This document shows, piece by piece, positions 38,455 to 50,281 of a DNA stretch of 64,000 bases; position 1 is the stretch's first letter; each line of letters begins with the position of its first letter. The position numbers and the translations under genes were made by a program. The DNA is from Agroathelia rolfsii (Eukaryota; Basidiomycota; Agaricomycetes; Amylocorticiales; Amylocorticiaceae). Location of the stretch: positions 2,480,001-2,544,000 of the forward strand of contig JABRWF010000006.1 of NCBI GenBank assembly GCA_018343915.1, in the 5' to 3' direction. Under the pieces are notes generated by a model. It saw only the letters and a program-made list of their open reading frames with translations. It made no database searches and was not told where the DNA came from.

Positions 38455-39270
38455 TTATCCAACCACGCCGGAAGCAGTAATCTCCACCTTGCCTTTGGTC
38501 TTTCCAGAAGCAGAGCCGACGTTCTCGATAGCCTTGACGACATCCATGCCCTCAGCAACTTCACCGAACACAACGTGATTGCCGTCGAGCCAGGAGGTCA
38601 CGACGGTGGTGATGAAGAACTGGGAGCCGTTCGTGTTGGGGCCCGCGTTGGCCATGGAGAGCAGACCAGGGCGGTCGTGCTTCAGTGCAAAGTTCTCGTC
38701 TGTAAGGAAGAAAAGTTTGAGCCGCAGTCGCCCATGCAACAACACGATAATAAAGAGGTATTAACCAGCGAACTTGGGGCCGTAGATGGAGCGGCCACCG
38801 GTACCGTTATGACGCGTAAAGTCACCACCCTGGAGCATGAACTATACATGCGTAATATACAGGCCATCGTTAGATTCGAAAAAAAAGCACACATAATTGA
38901 TGGTGAAAGAAACACACGTTGGGGATGACGCGGTGGAAACTGCTGCCAGCGTAGCCAAAACCGTGCTCGCCCGTGGCGAGCTCGCGGAAGTTCTTTGCTG
39001 TCTTGGGTACGGTCTCGTCAAACAGCTTGAAGACGATACGGCCGGTGGGCTTTGAGTTGATAGCAACGTCAAACTATATAGAATGGATGGTGTTAAGTCA
39101 AATTCCTGGGACGGCTTCATGGTCATTGTCGAAACATACGAAGACGTTCTTATTACTGTTAATTGGTACCGCGTCATTGAGAATAAATTCGCGTAGTTTA
39201 CGGAATAGAAGTATGCTTACGCGGCAGAGGCAGCAGTGCTTGAGAGCCTTTTGAAGATGGTGGATGCCAT
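38455..39270 (-). CDS. Cyclophilin-type peptidyl-prolyl isomerase, probably mitochondrial
   Basis: A proline isomerase that aids protein folding and would bind cyclosporin A. ATG 39270 gives [17 protein letters not shown], a basic, Ser/Ala-rich, acid-free leader like a mitochondrial presequence (compare yeast Cpr3, animal cyclophilin D). Then [73 protein letters not shown] and [14 protein letters not shown]. The catalytic Arg (FHRVIP), QGGDFT and the drug-contacting Trp (SWLDG) are all present. It ends at TAA 38455-38457. Four introns of typical size. Targeting is inferred from the leader only. Confidence 0.93.
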
Positions 39271-39645
39271 TACGAATAGAGGAGGAATACAAGTTAGTAC
39301 CGAGAACGGGAGGAAGGTGAAAGTATGCGTTCAAGCTGGGTGGTCGCCGGTGTCAGTCCGTACTGCAATTAGCTGCTTCCGTCGTAGCTCATTTCGGATT
39401 CAAATTGCTAGTGTCAGCTGAGTCCGGGCAGGTCTGTAAATAAGAGGAGGTTCGATTGATATTGTATAATTAGTATTTAATGATTCTACATAGACCCAGT
39501 AATATTAATATACAGATTTCAGACAGGTGTTCCCACATCGTCAATGACGAAGGATGACAATGCAGAGCATTTCAAGGGAATGTCGAGTCTGCCTATTATG
39601 GGAGACTAAGGGCACTGCACGAGCATGAACATTAGGTGGTGTATA
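39271..39645. other. Gap between OMA1 3' end and cyclophilin promoter
   Basis: 375 bases between two minus-strand genes. It holds no open frame or RNA gene that I can support, and no clear TATA box. Confidence 0.5.
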
Positions 39646-41478
39646 CTACCACTTATCCACTAGCACCTCGTCTTGTGCATGACCTGTTCCTATTACCTCA
39701 GGACTAGGTTCCAGGACTCTAGGTCGTTTTGCTACCCCGCCGCTAGGGTGCTTGTCATTCCAAAGCGATTTGAATGAGAAGGAGCCTGAGTCCTCCGATG
39801 CGCCGCGCAAACCCAGGGCACTCAGAAACCCTGGGACTTGTTCCGAAGTCCCACTACACATAGGACTTGCAGCCATGATGGAATATGCCTCGGGGATAGC
39901 TTCTTTGATGCGCTAATTGTAGAGGGTGATAGGTTATGAAAGTCCGCTCTTAGAAGGCAGAGGAAAATAGCGGTGCCTAAGGACTTACTTGAATACGAAG
40001 ATCTGACGCAGGATGGGTCTCCAAAAGCGATGCAAAGTAAGAGTGATGCCCTGCTGCTGCTGCAAGTCGGGTTTGCATTCTAGAGACAAATTAAACAAGT
40101 GTGTTTATAAAACAAAAAGACAATCGACGTACTGTACGGCCTCATTTGGGTCATAACACGCCTTTGCTGCTAGCTGCAATCCAATAGCATCCGCTACAAG
40201 CCGATTGTAAGAATCAGTCCCAAAAAACACGATCGCCGAATCTTACCTTCCATTTCCTTCTTTCGCGAATTGGGCAACGACATAAACAGATTCAAAATGA
40301 CACCAGCAAAATCGATTCCTAGGGTAATATTGATAAGTAATGCTAGAGTAGTCGCCACTTTCACAGCAGAGTAGCTCTCTGCTGAGTGACGTGCAGCTAA
40401 ATGACGCATGTGAGCCAACGTCCTTTAGGAATGAAAAGCAGTGACAAACCTGCATGAGCGATTTCTGGGAAACGACAAAACATCAGTACTCATACAGTTG
40501 GGATGAGGAGAAATGTGCTGATTGACCATGTCCCAAAACTGCTGCTAGGCCTTGTTCGTCCTTGCATACAGGTAAAATGCCCGTGTACACTATGATGTTA
40601 CCTGAGTGTGTGACATTAGTTCGATGGGTTCGAAGTGAAAATTATTCACCAACTTACGTAACGCCGCTGCTGCATTAACGGTTTTCTTATCGTCTACCAC
40701 AGTGAGCGTCCATTGTGGGACGCCACCGGCCGCTAGATGTCCCTCTGGATCATGCAATAGCAGGCCTCCCGACCCTATACCCGTAAGTGGTCCGATAGTT
40801 TGCTCATCCTTGAGGACACCAAGGTCATTTGCTTCAAGGATGCGCGAGACAACACGGCGAATATGACGATGAAGCACATGATTCGGAGGGAGTATCTTGC
40901 CCTTGTTTTCCTGTATGATTTCGACATAGGCAGCTTCTTGCATCTATAATGCCATGTCTATTGCATTAGCATCTTCTAACGATGAAAACGGTCATAGAAT
41001 TTGGAAGAAGTGGCTCACTTTCAGCTCCATGTGGGGAGATACGTCCATAAATCTCCAGCGACCCGTTTGTGGAACACGTTCTAGACTATTATCAAGCCAT
41101 CAGCAGCGGGCACAGAAAAGCAAGCGAGAGATGTGCGAAAAAAACTGACTGAACGATGTAGTACAATCCGCCAAGTACCACGAGCCCAATGGCCACCTTT
41201 TCCACTACCTCTCGTCTCCTGTCTTCATTGGATTTCTTAGGGTCAAAACCCCTTGCGCTGCTCGGCCCCTCGCCAAAGCGAACGTATTGCACATGCCGGG
41301 GAGATGACGAAGACAGATGGCGCAACTTCAGGCTTGAGTTGAGATTGCCAGTGAACCGAGGATCGCGTGTTGATAATATTGCGTTACGACGAGAGACAGA
41401 CGAGACTGAAGTACCAAGTTGAGTAGGCGAGACGCGACTACGACAGGCTCGAAAGCCCAGCTGACGGAGGGCGTTCAT
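39646..41478 (-). CDS. OMA1: OMA1 mitochondrial inner-membrane M48 metallopeptidase
   Basis: A stress-activated zinc protease of the inner membrane, known for inner-membrane quality control and processing of dynamin-like proteins. The start at 41478 opens a basic presequence (MNALRQLGFRACRSRV), then a membrane segment EKVAIGLVVLGGLYYIVQ. Conserved exons: SLERVPQTGRWRFMDVSPHM; VLHRHIRRVVSRILEANDLG (about 40870); WTLTVVDDKKTVNAAA; then GLAAVLGHEIAHAAARHSAE with the HExxH zinc motif, split by introns near 40525 and 40450; and KEMEADAIGLQLAAKACYDP carrying the third zinc ligand in EADAIGL (about 40240). The C-terminal tail after ETHPASDLRIQRIKE is about 80 residues and not conserved. About six introns; stop at 39646-39648. 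Confidence 0.93.
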
Positions 41479-42178
41479 AGAATGCTAGCAAGAGGCAATG
41501 ACTCGGATGACGCATTCGGCAAGCTGCAAGTGCATGGCAAAACCACACTTCCGGGGTCTTACATCGAATGACATGTGACTTGCCGACAGCCATCATGTTC
41601 ATCATGATCGACGCCCATAAAAAGGAAGTTTGTTCTACTGTCAGTGCTACTTAATGACCTATAGAGGTCCACAGAGCAAGGTGCTGCATGGTACACTACA
41701 ATCCCTTTTTGTATATATCTCGCTAGTGCACATATAGCAATACCTAAAACTCTTACATGTACATATGTAGCATGCAATTATAGAAGTTTGATTTAGATAC
41801 TATACAGCATTATACTGAAATAGTCTGGTTGAAACAAGTTCCAAAATTATTGAGTTACTGTTTGTATATAAAGTTCACATACAAAGAACACCCAATATAG
41901 TTTGGCCAACCAAGCTATTATGTGTTTTTATGAAAGGCAACAAGTTATCAATAGAAACAGAAGTATAATTAATGGATGAAAGTTGGCCAACATAATATAA
42001 GCATGGAGAGCAAAAAGTCACATAATAGACCATTCCCTGCCTCCTAAGGAATTGCCTATGTACACCGTGATGTAGTAAACGATCCCATTAGCAGGAAGGT
42101 GTAATGGCTACATAGCATAAATGCTATAACGGCAGTTCAAAAGTTCAAAAAACAAACGCAAGTGTTTAAGAAATTTAT
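41479..42178. other. AT-rich intergenic spacer
   Basis: 700 bases between the DUF262 gene's 3' end and the OMA1 promoter, markedly AT-rich from 41750 to 42170. No gene or RNA seen. Confidence 0.6.
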
Positions 42179-44606
42179 TTAGCGTCGGTCCTGCCAGCTG
42201 CTTTTGTTACTGTACCGCGGTGGAAGTCCGGAGCCACTATGCCGGAAATCCGCGCGGTTGTCTCGATAATCCCTGTCTCTATCGTAGCGGTAGTCCCGAT
42301 CCCAGTCACGGCCGTTACTGCTGGTGTGCCCGTTGCTGTATCCCGCTGGGCGATCCGGCTCGCGGTTGACAGAGCCTGTCGAGTATCGAGCCGGAAGTGG
42401 TGCATTAGACTTGTTCTGTGCATCTCGGTCTCGGTCGTATGGAGAATCTCCGCTATCTACTAAACTAGCCCTGTTTTTGACATACATACCCTCCAGGTAT
42501 GTTGCCGGTGGAGATGGTTGTGAGATAGGTGAAAGTGGTGCGGCCGGTGTATAGTTGGGCTGCTCCAATGGTGTTTCTTGTACTGGTGCGGCTTTTGATA
42601 TACTCTCATGTGTAGCACGTAGAGCTGCAAGACGACCCGTTCCGCCGTTCGAGACGGGGAATTTAGATGTGGTGGCCGAGGGTGGTGGGGTAGGTTGCGA
42701 GGCTAGGTTATGCTCGGGTTCCTTCTTTATAGGTGTAGGGGAGCCAGATTTCAACTTCTTGGTTTCTGGTATAGGTTGCACTATGGTCTTTTTTGTCTTT
42801 AGTGGCTCAGGTTTAGGGTCTTCCTCCTCATCCTTTGACCTTTTTCTTTTCGGAGCAGCAGGAGTGGTAGATAACGAAGACGAAGCACTCGGACCAGCTC
42901 CTGGGAGTTTGGAAGGTTTAATCTCTTTGATGTATGTTAACATCGTTTTTCCCACTTTGCTGTTCATTCGTATGTCAACATGTTCTAGCCTAACATCAGC
43001 TCTAAGGCTAGCAATGCCTTTACTAAGCTGTTCAAGCGAACATTTGTCCTTGTAGACTCCAATAAGCAGGCAAGTATGTATCACTTCCACAGGAGACATG
43101 CGATTTGGCTTCTTGAAGAACTCGTTGAGTTTTTTGTCTTTGCTCAAACGAATGAGAATCTCGAAAGTTTCTTCAACCTGAGTAACGAGGCTTTGGGGTA
43201 CAACTTTGGGTTGATTCAGCCATTTCTCAAGCTGAAGGATCGAAACCATGGCAGTACTAGGGTAGGCGTCCAAGGCATATACGATTTGACCAAGGATACG
43301 GAAATCGGCGCCACGACTAGTATCCCATTCGATGACATCATTGTTCAGTAAGCCTTCCATGAGGTATTTCTGGATAAGCTGGCGAATGAGATTGGCACGA
43401 GGTGAACTGATGGCCTGAAGTTTTTCTATAAAGAGAGTTAGCGGGATTCTCCGGTGAGAAATTAATAATGCCATTACCTGCGGGTGTAAGAGCCATGCCT
43501 AACTGGACACGCTGGAAAATCTCGCGTTCGTCATCTCCTGGAATGACGGTTTAAAATTCGTATCATGACAATATTTCTTCGAGTAAGAGTAGTACAAACC
43601 TGTGATGTCTTGATATTCCACGCAAACAATCTGCTTGTTGGCGAATATACCTATTGCAAAAACATAAGCCAACGCTTCCAAATATAACGCACGTATATCT
43701 ATCTTACGTCTATAATGTTCCGGTAAAAGGGTTTTGCGTGCGCCCTTTGTACCTACGTCCTTGTACCAGTATTTGTCGTTGCTCATCCTAAATAAAGTCA
43801 GAATTCATATCTTATAATAACCGAGGAAACCTTACGGATCCTTATCTGTGAAAACCATCAGTTTTAGTAAATGCACCCACTTAGAAGTGAACAACAAACG
43901 CACGCCAGATCTAGATGCGGAAAGCCTCGTAAGCCTCATCTCTTTTAATATGTGGAAGAGTACAACTTACCATGCCATCCATGAATCTAGACCACACAAT
44001 ACAATGCATATTAGAGACCGACCTCTTGCACTTATAGAAGAAACCGTACCTCTGTATCGATGTAAGTCTTTGCTTTCCGTCTACGCAAATCCGGGATTCC
44101 GAGCCATCATCATTCATTTTAACCACTATTGAGTAGATCAGCATGTCAGATGGCCATCAACGTCTTGCTGAAGATCACTATAACTAACCAAATATAACAG
44201 GTGGGATATAGAAATTACGGAAAATCGAATCAATTAGGCCGATTTGCTTCGAATCAGGCCATACAACACCTTGAGGATGTTTAGGACTATCTGATAAGAG
44301 GATAGTAGCCCACGATGGGCAACCGGTGTGACTGACCTCTCTGGTATTCTGGGTCCAGATCAATGTCTGCCGAGACAATCTGTTCTGTACACATGACAAC
44401 TATATATCAAACCTAGCCCTGCTAGAAGCTAACCATGGATTACCATATAGTGCCTGTGCTGTATAAGTTGTGGCCCGGGGAGGCTTTAGGGCATTATGGA
44501 TTTTGTAAGCCCCCTTGGGTTCATTAGTCTTTGACTTCTTCTTCCTGGTCGATGGGACATAGTCCAAGTCGTCGATGTCCGTCATGCTGGATTCATCGGA
44601 AAGCAT
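42179..44606 (-). CDS. DUF262 (GmrSD N-terminal/ParB-like) protein with disordered Arg/Asp/Tyr-rich tail
   Basis: The N-terminal domain matches DUF262, the ParB/Srx-like NTPase-nuclease fold of bacterial GmrS restriction subunits; eukaryotic roles are unknown. The start at 44606 gives MLSDESSMTDIDDLDYVPST. The core has DLDPEYQRDVVWPDSKQIGL, IDSIFRNFYIPPVIF (about 44220) and ICVDGKQRLTSIQRFMDGM (about 44080), the DGxQR-type signature. Next come KYWYKDVGTKGARKTLLPEH and EREIFQRVQLGMALTPA. A helical region follows (SPRANLIRQLIQKYLMEGLL to about 42900). The last 230 residues are Pro/Ser/Lys-rich and end in repeated RDRDYRDN-type residues. No bacterial-type GmrD/HNH domain follows, so nuclease action is doubtful. 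A 354-base gap separates it from the divergent MAD1. Confidence 0.85.
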
Positions 44607-44960
44607 TTTGCATTACACAAGGACTGGTTATCTGCTAAAGGGGGATATGGGGGGAGGGAAAGATGGTTGCTGAGGTCAAAACACGATTCTACCTCGTGGT
44701 CGTTGCAGTCTGAAATTGGCAAGCCGCGTCACAGAGCGCTCCAGTGACAATAACCCAGGGTGTGTATACAGCCACAAACTGACACAACTTTCCTGATTAG
44801 CGCTTTATAGCGCCTCTTCTACCGCCATCATCAGCCAAACGACATAACGATTCATTCGTATCAACCTGTGATCACTTTTTTTCCTTCGGTGCCGGAGACC
44901 TTGCTCTCAAACGTCTGCAAATAAACTCTCACGACTTTTCCCCAATCGAACGACTTTGAA
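44607..44960. promoter_or_regulatory. Bidirectional promoter region of the DUF262 gene and MAD1
   Basis: The two start codons face away from each other across 354 bases, so both promoters must lie here. No TATA box is obvious. Confidence 0.6.
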
Positions 44961-47457
44961 ATGAACAAGCATGGCCCTTCAAAGCCCTCTTCACGTCTGG
45001 CAACCTCTATGCGCTCTTCAGCAATCAAACGCGACTCTTTACAGGCTGAATTAGAACGGGGTAAATATACCAATGCTCACGACTACACAGTTTCTCATTG
45101 AAACGATATGTCTCAGATCCTCAGCTATCTACGGCGAAAAGACAGCAGCGCTCGCAGGCCCTGTCATCTCACATGGCCACGGCCTCACTGGAGAGACAAC
45201 TGCTCGCCGCTCAGACTGCTCGTACTGAAATGGAGTCCAAACTACGTGAGAAAGAGGCGCTTATTGAGAAACTCGAACGGGATCGACGCTGGCTAGCGGA
45301 ACGCGAGAAGGCTGCCAACGAAGAAAAGGACAAAAGTCGGGCAGAGTACGATGAGAGCAAAGCAAGTTGTAGCGTTGATATATGATATAAGCATTGTCAC
45401 TCTGTGCTCATCGTGCGTCTCTTTTTCTGTTTAGCGCAAACATGAGCATGAACTGCGTGTCCTTCGAAACTCAAAGGCTGCTTTGCAACAACAACATGCC
45501 GAACTGGAAGATACTCATTCGGCTTTATCCCGAAAGTCCTCGCAGACCATTGCCACCCTAAAATCCCAACTATCCCAGCAAACTAAACAATATACGTCCA
45601 TCGAAACGAAAACGGCAGAGTTGGCTCAGCTGGCGGAGGAGCGGGGCAAAATGATCCGGCGGCTCCAAGAAAAGATTGAAGAGCTGACGGAGAAGGAGAA
45701 AAATAGCACCAAGGAGGCTTCTGACAGCCACAATTGGAGCATAGTGAGGGAGGAGCTGCAACGTCAGGCCGAATACCTCAGAAAACTCGAAACCACGAAT
45801 GCGAAGCAAAATGCGGAACTCATCTCTCTACGGGATCGTCAAACAAGCGTCGAGGTACTCAGGGAGGAGAAAAGGTCACTGGAAAACAAACTACGTGACT
45901 TTGACCAAATGAGGGACCAGGTTCATATGCTGGAAGCCGAGCTGGAGACTTGTCGACGGGATCGGGATGAATGGTTTGCTCTTCATTATCGAACACGCCT
46001 ACTTTCTCTTCGTCTCACGATCTGCGTAGGGAAGATAAAGTGGCCAATATGTCCACGTTTGTTCCAGACGATGAGGAAGTTGCTGAACTTCGATCCGCTC
46101 ATACTCGGCTGCTGGAAGAAAACAGTGCGACCATTGCGCTTCTTCGCAGCCGGGACGAGGAGCTCGCCGATGTGAAAGAAAGGAACGAAGCTCTGCGTTC
46201 GTCTTTAGACGGTCTACACGATAACCTACGACTCGAAAAGGAACGGTCTATTCGGCATGAACATGCTGCTGCATTAGCCTCGCGTGAGGTCTCGTTCCTC
46301 AAAGCATTAGTGGTATGACCAGCTATTATTGCGCCGAAAGGGCTGCAAGTACGGATACGAATTCTTATCTTTATGTTAGGCTAGCTTCTCAGCAGAAGAG
46401 GCTTCTTCTGGAACAGTCCAGGTTGATGCTGTAAAGAGTCAACGGATACAAGAACTTGAAGCTTTGATTGAGGATTATAAGTCCATGAACCAAACTCTTC
46501 AAAGAGAGCTTGACGCTCACACCAGTGAAGCTATGGAATATGGCGCTGGACGTCCTCGTAGGGAGATTGTTGAGGAGCTAGAGAGTTTGCGCAAGCAAGC
46601 AGCAGAAGCTCAAATAGGTTTGCTTCTTCTTACTATCCTTGTCATCTATCAGCTGAACCTTTATTAGCGCTCAAGGAGGCAGAAACGTCCATTGAAGGTT
46701 ATGAAGAACGCATCGACGAACTAGAGCAAGAGCTCCATGACCTTCAGGGCGATGTCATTTCCGGTAACCACCTGCCACCTGGTGTACGCGTCCTTTCTAT
46801 GAAGGAAAACCCTGCGCAACAGTGGGCGGATCTGAGTAAGGCGGCGATGGATCAGCTGCGAGGCGAGAATCAGGCACTGCTTGAGCGCTTGGCCGAGCTG
46901 GAGAAGAACGGCGTACGAAGCGAGGGCGGGTCTGACAGGGCAGATCTTGTTCCTCGAGAGAGCTGGGAGATATTGAAGCAGGAGAAGGAGGCATTGGAGT
47001 CTACGGTTAAGGACAAGGAAAAGAGGCTGCTAAGATTGCAACAGGTTAATCTCCTCTGCTTTCCTTCTTTTCTTCTCTTGGAATATAGTGACGAACGCCT
47101 GGTTTACTTTAGGTTTTTGGTGCCAAGAGTGCAGAGTTCCGGGAAGCCATCGCCTCCATCCTAGGCCTCAAGCTCGCGTTCTATCCCAACGGCCAAGTCC
47201 GCGTCACATCAATATTCGATCTTGACGCATCCTTCATTTTCCAGCCTACATCGCAGCACCATAGCTCTGATGGTGCGGGCGGAGACGGTATGAAAATGCA
47301 GCTCGTCGCTCAGGGCGAAGGCGGTCCACAAGACCTGCCTCAGATGCTGTATCATTGGGTGGAAAAGGAGCAGTGCATACCCGGCTTCATGGCGAGTGTC
47401 ACTCTGGAGTGCTACGATAAAATGAAGCGGGAAGAGGCGCTGACCGAGGAAGAGTGA
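44961..47457 (+). CDS. MAD1: Spindle assembly checkpoint protein Mad1
   Basis: A kinetochore scaffold that recruits and converts Mad2 in the mitotic checkpoint. Most of the protein is coiled coil (LERQLLAAQTARTEMESKLR, KMIRRLQEKIEELTEKEKN and many more). A Mad2-interaction motif is visible as RVLSMKENP (46787-46813), the basic-hydrophobic-hydrophobic...Pro pattern. The C-terminal domain is clear: FGAKSAEFREAIASILGLKL, FYPNGQVRVTSIFDLDASFI, HWVEKEQCIPGFMASVTLEC. The stop is at 47455-47457. The position of the conserved RLK motif before the C-terminal head reads RLQ here (KRLLRLQQVF). Introns at about 45061-45118, 45365-45434, 45969-46028, 46315-46379 and two more; the phase was checked at the first, third and fourth. 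Confidence 0.94.
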
Positions 47458-47808
47458 CGACGATTGACGAGGTTCTATATCGCTGTCGATTTATGGGTGA
47501 TGGACTGGGCACGATTGTTTTGTTTCTTGTATGATTAGTATTCGAGTAACTTTCCCCATATTAATCAGACATTATATATGCGCGGAGGAAGCGCGTTCAA
47601 GTTGGTAAGAATACTCGACCTTCACTCTATTTCTAGTTCAAGCTGCTCTCGACACTAGTAGCCATAATAGCTTACAAAAGATGATTGTGAATTGATTTCT
47701 CCCACAAATACGAGCGTTTCATATCGAGGTCGCTTAGCTTCTAAAATTCGACTACGTGTGCAATTGCTTGTGTACCAACTCTCTTGACAAGTTACCGAGA
47801 CTGGCAGC
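47458..47808. other. Spacer between MAD1 and the FCP1-like gene
   Basis: 351 bases holding the MAD1 3' flank and the promoter of the next gene. No TATA box or RNA gene recognised. Confidence 0.5.
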
Positions 47809-49991
47809 ATGAGGCCCTTTGTGTGTCTACTTCCTTCGGGTCGCCCGACTCATCTACACTCACTCGTCATGTCTCGCTTTTCTCGTTCACGATTTCTCTA
47901 TAGTCAAGGCACCAGCGATACTCCCACAGAATCACACTCAGAGCGACGTTCTTACCGCGAAGATCGCCAGCGTAGAGGTGTCTCAAGTTATGGCCAGTCT
48001 GGATACAGTGAAAATAACAGGCGGCGCTATGAAGATGAATACCGTCCCTACGAGAGTGATACTCGTGCATACGCTTCTCAGCGGCGCAGTCGCAATGCAT
48101 GGGTAAACTATGATGCCAGAAGCCATTCCCGAGACTCTTATTATAATGACGGCCTGAGCTGGCAGCAGCGTGGCGGCAGAGGTTATTTTCACAGGAATGA
48201 TCACACTGGGCCTGCACATTATGATGAACATGGGGGCGACCATCACTATCCAAATAATCAAAACTCCGATAGATACCAATATACCGATAATACGTTTTCA
48301 AGAAGCGATCAATGGCAGGCAGGCAGGCGTGGGTCGCATTTTCAGCAAACACCATATGGTCACCACTCGTGGCACCCCCGAGAGGATGTAGATATGGATG
48401 CGGCCGAACAACACGATCGTCATCCACGCTGTCCTCGAGGTGAAAGTTCGCGGCCGAAAAAACAACAGAAAGCTATGCGCCCCTCGCCGACATTGGGGGT
48501 TGAGAAAAGAGCAACATCTCCTGCGACCGTTGCTGCATTACACACGAGCGCACAGACTTCGTCGCCGGCCCCTTTCCTGCGAAAGGGTGTGCTAGTAGAA
48601 GCGATCCGAAGTCCATCTCCTCCACCGTTCATCCCTGGAGAGCCATCTGAAGCATACCTCTCCGTCTCCCAACAAGGATCGGACGAAGTTTCATCACCCC
48701 CTCGCAAGCTCCTCATCCTGGATCTCAATGGCAGTCTGCTCTATCGCAGCCCCCGCGAATCTGCGCCAAGGCAACGCGCGATGACGGGTGGGCCCCGTCT
48801 GCGAGCCGTACATCCAAGACCATACATGCAAGCCTTTCGTGAATACCTGTTCACACCAGCAACAAAGGAATGGCTGGACACAATGATCTGGTCCTCTGCA
48901 CAACCACATAGTGTCGCTGACATGGTCAAGCATTGTTTCAGGAGCGAACAGGGAGAATTGCTGGCCGTATGGGCCCGAGATACTCTGGGTCTATCATCGG
49001 CAGAATACGGTATGAATTTTTCTTCGCCTTTCTAGTCTTATCATCGTGTTCCTTATAATCATTTCCTAATCTTTCTTGGACCCTTATGTGTCGTTCTCTG
49101 TTTATCTTCCATCCTCGATCTGGTCATTATCACCGCGATGATCAGGTCGCAAGACGCAAACGGTGAAAAACCTGGAGAAACCATGGACGTTTTGTGCCGA
49201 GAAGCATCATTCCGCAGCGACGACGCTATTGTTAGACGATTCACCGTTGAAGGCGCACCTTCAGCCGTTCAACCACCTCTGTGTGCCCGAATATGATTCA
49301 AAACTGCGCGCGGATGATCTCGCCCGGCTTAAGTATGATACTGCCAAGTTGGAAGAGGAGAAAGAAAAACAGTCTATTTCGGTAGCTCCTGGGGTCGAGA
49401 TGACGTCGGATATCGGTGCAGATGCTGCTGCTGTTGATGGCACCATCGTATCCCAGGACGGACCAACAACAGCTGACACCGTCAATGCCAATGAGGATTC
49501 AGCACAGGCTGTATCAGAAAAGACAAAAAAGGACAGGAAGAAGAAGAAGGCCAAGGCGCCTTTGGAAGATCCTGGACATTCTTACGATGAGACGCTGCTA
49601 GCGGTTATTGGCGTTCTGGATGCTATACGCCCACAAAGCAACGTCGCAGGATGGATCCATAGCAGGGGTTTATGGGCTGTGGATGAGCAACCCGAAACAA
49701 AAGGTATATGATAAACTCAATTGATCATGAGAAGACACTTATTTACGAGCTTCGTGAGCCATTTTAGATTTGCCATTGCCAACCGGCGATGCATCGCCAG
49801 TAGGCAATGACGGACAATTGGCGGTCATGTCCTCTGACCCCAAAGAACCGGTCGCTGCCATTCCTTCTGACGGTAAGAAGAAGGTGGATATGTGGTTCGA
49901 TTCGCTGTCGAACAAGACCCATTGGGCTCTTCGAGGCCGAAAGGCTTTGGAAGAGCTGGGTATCGAGGCAACACCAGGAGTACATCAATGA
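47809..49991 (+). CDS. FCP1/SCP-like HAD domain protein with altered catalytic motif
   Basis: The domain belongs to the FCP1/NIF phosphatases, best known for removing phosphate from the RNA polymerase II tail. The first half (to about residue 280) is disordered, rich in Arg, Tyr, Ser and His. The domain starts KLLILDLNGSLLYRS (about 48705): the nucleophile Asp is present but the second Asp of DxDxT/V is Asn. It continues RPYMQAFREYLF, MIWSSAQPHSVADMVKHCF (about 48885) and, in exon 2, TTLLLDDSPLKAHLQPFNHL (about 49225). The tail has a Lys-rich stretch (KKDRKKKKAKAP) and ends GRKALEELGIEATPGVHQ at TGA 49989-49991. Three exons. An in-frame ATG at 47869 (MSRFSRSRF) is an equally likely start. A pseudophosphatase or an altered enzyme are both possible. 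Confidence 0.85.
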
Positions 49992-50281
49992 TGCAATAGA
50001 TATTGACAAGTCAATGATGACGGTAGAACATATTAGATTACTACAGCGATGCTCTAATCGAAAAGAACGGTCGTCATGCCTCGGCCTCTCGTAGATAGGA
50101 TGAAGTGAAATAAAAATATGAAGCCTCCAGTTATAATAATGCCGTCACGACGTGGCCAGTCGTGTGGAGGCCATACGAATGGGCATAAGCAAAGGGGCGT
50201 TGTGTGTGTGTGCCGGGGGGAGGGGGGATTCAAGTGAGACGCAGTCGTAGAGTAGTATGCGAACTCATCGTCCTCCAAGGT

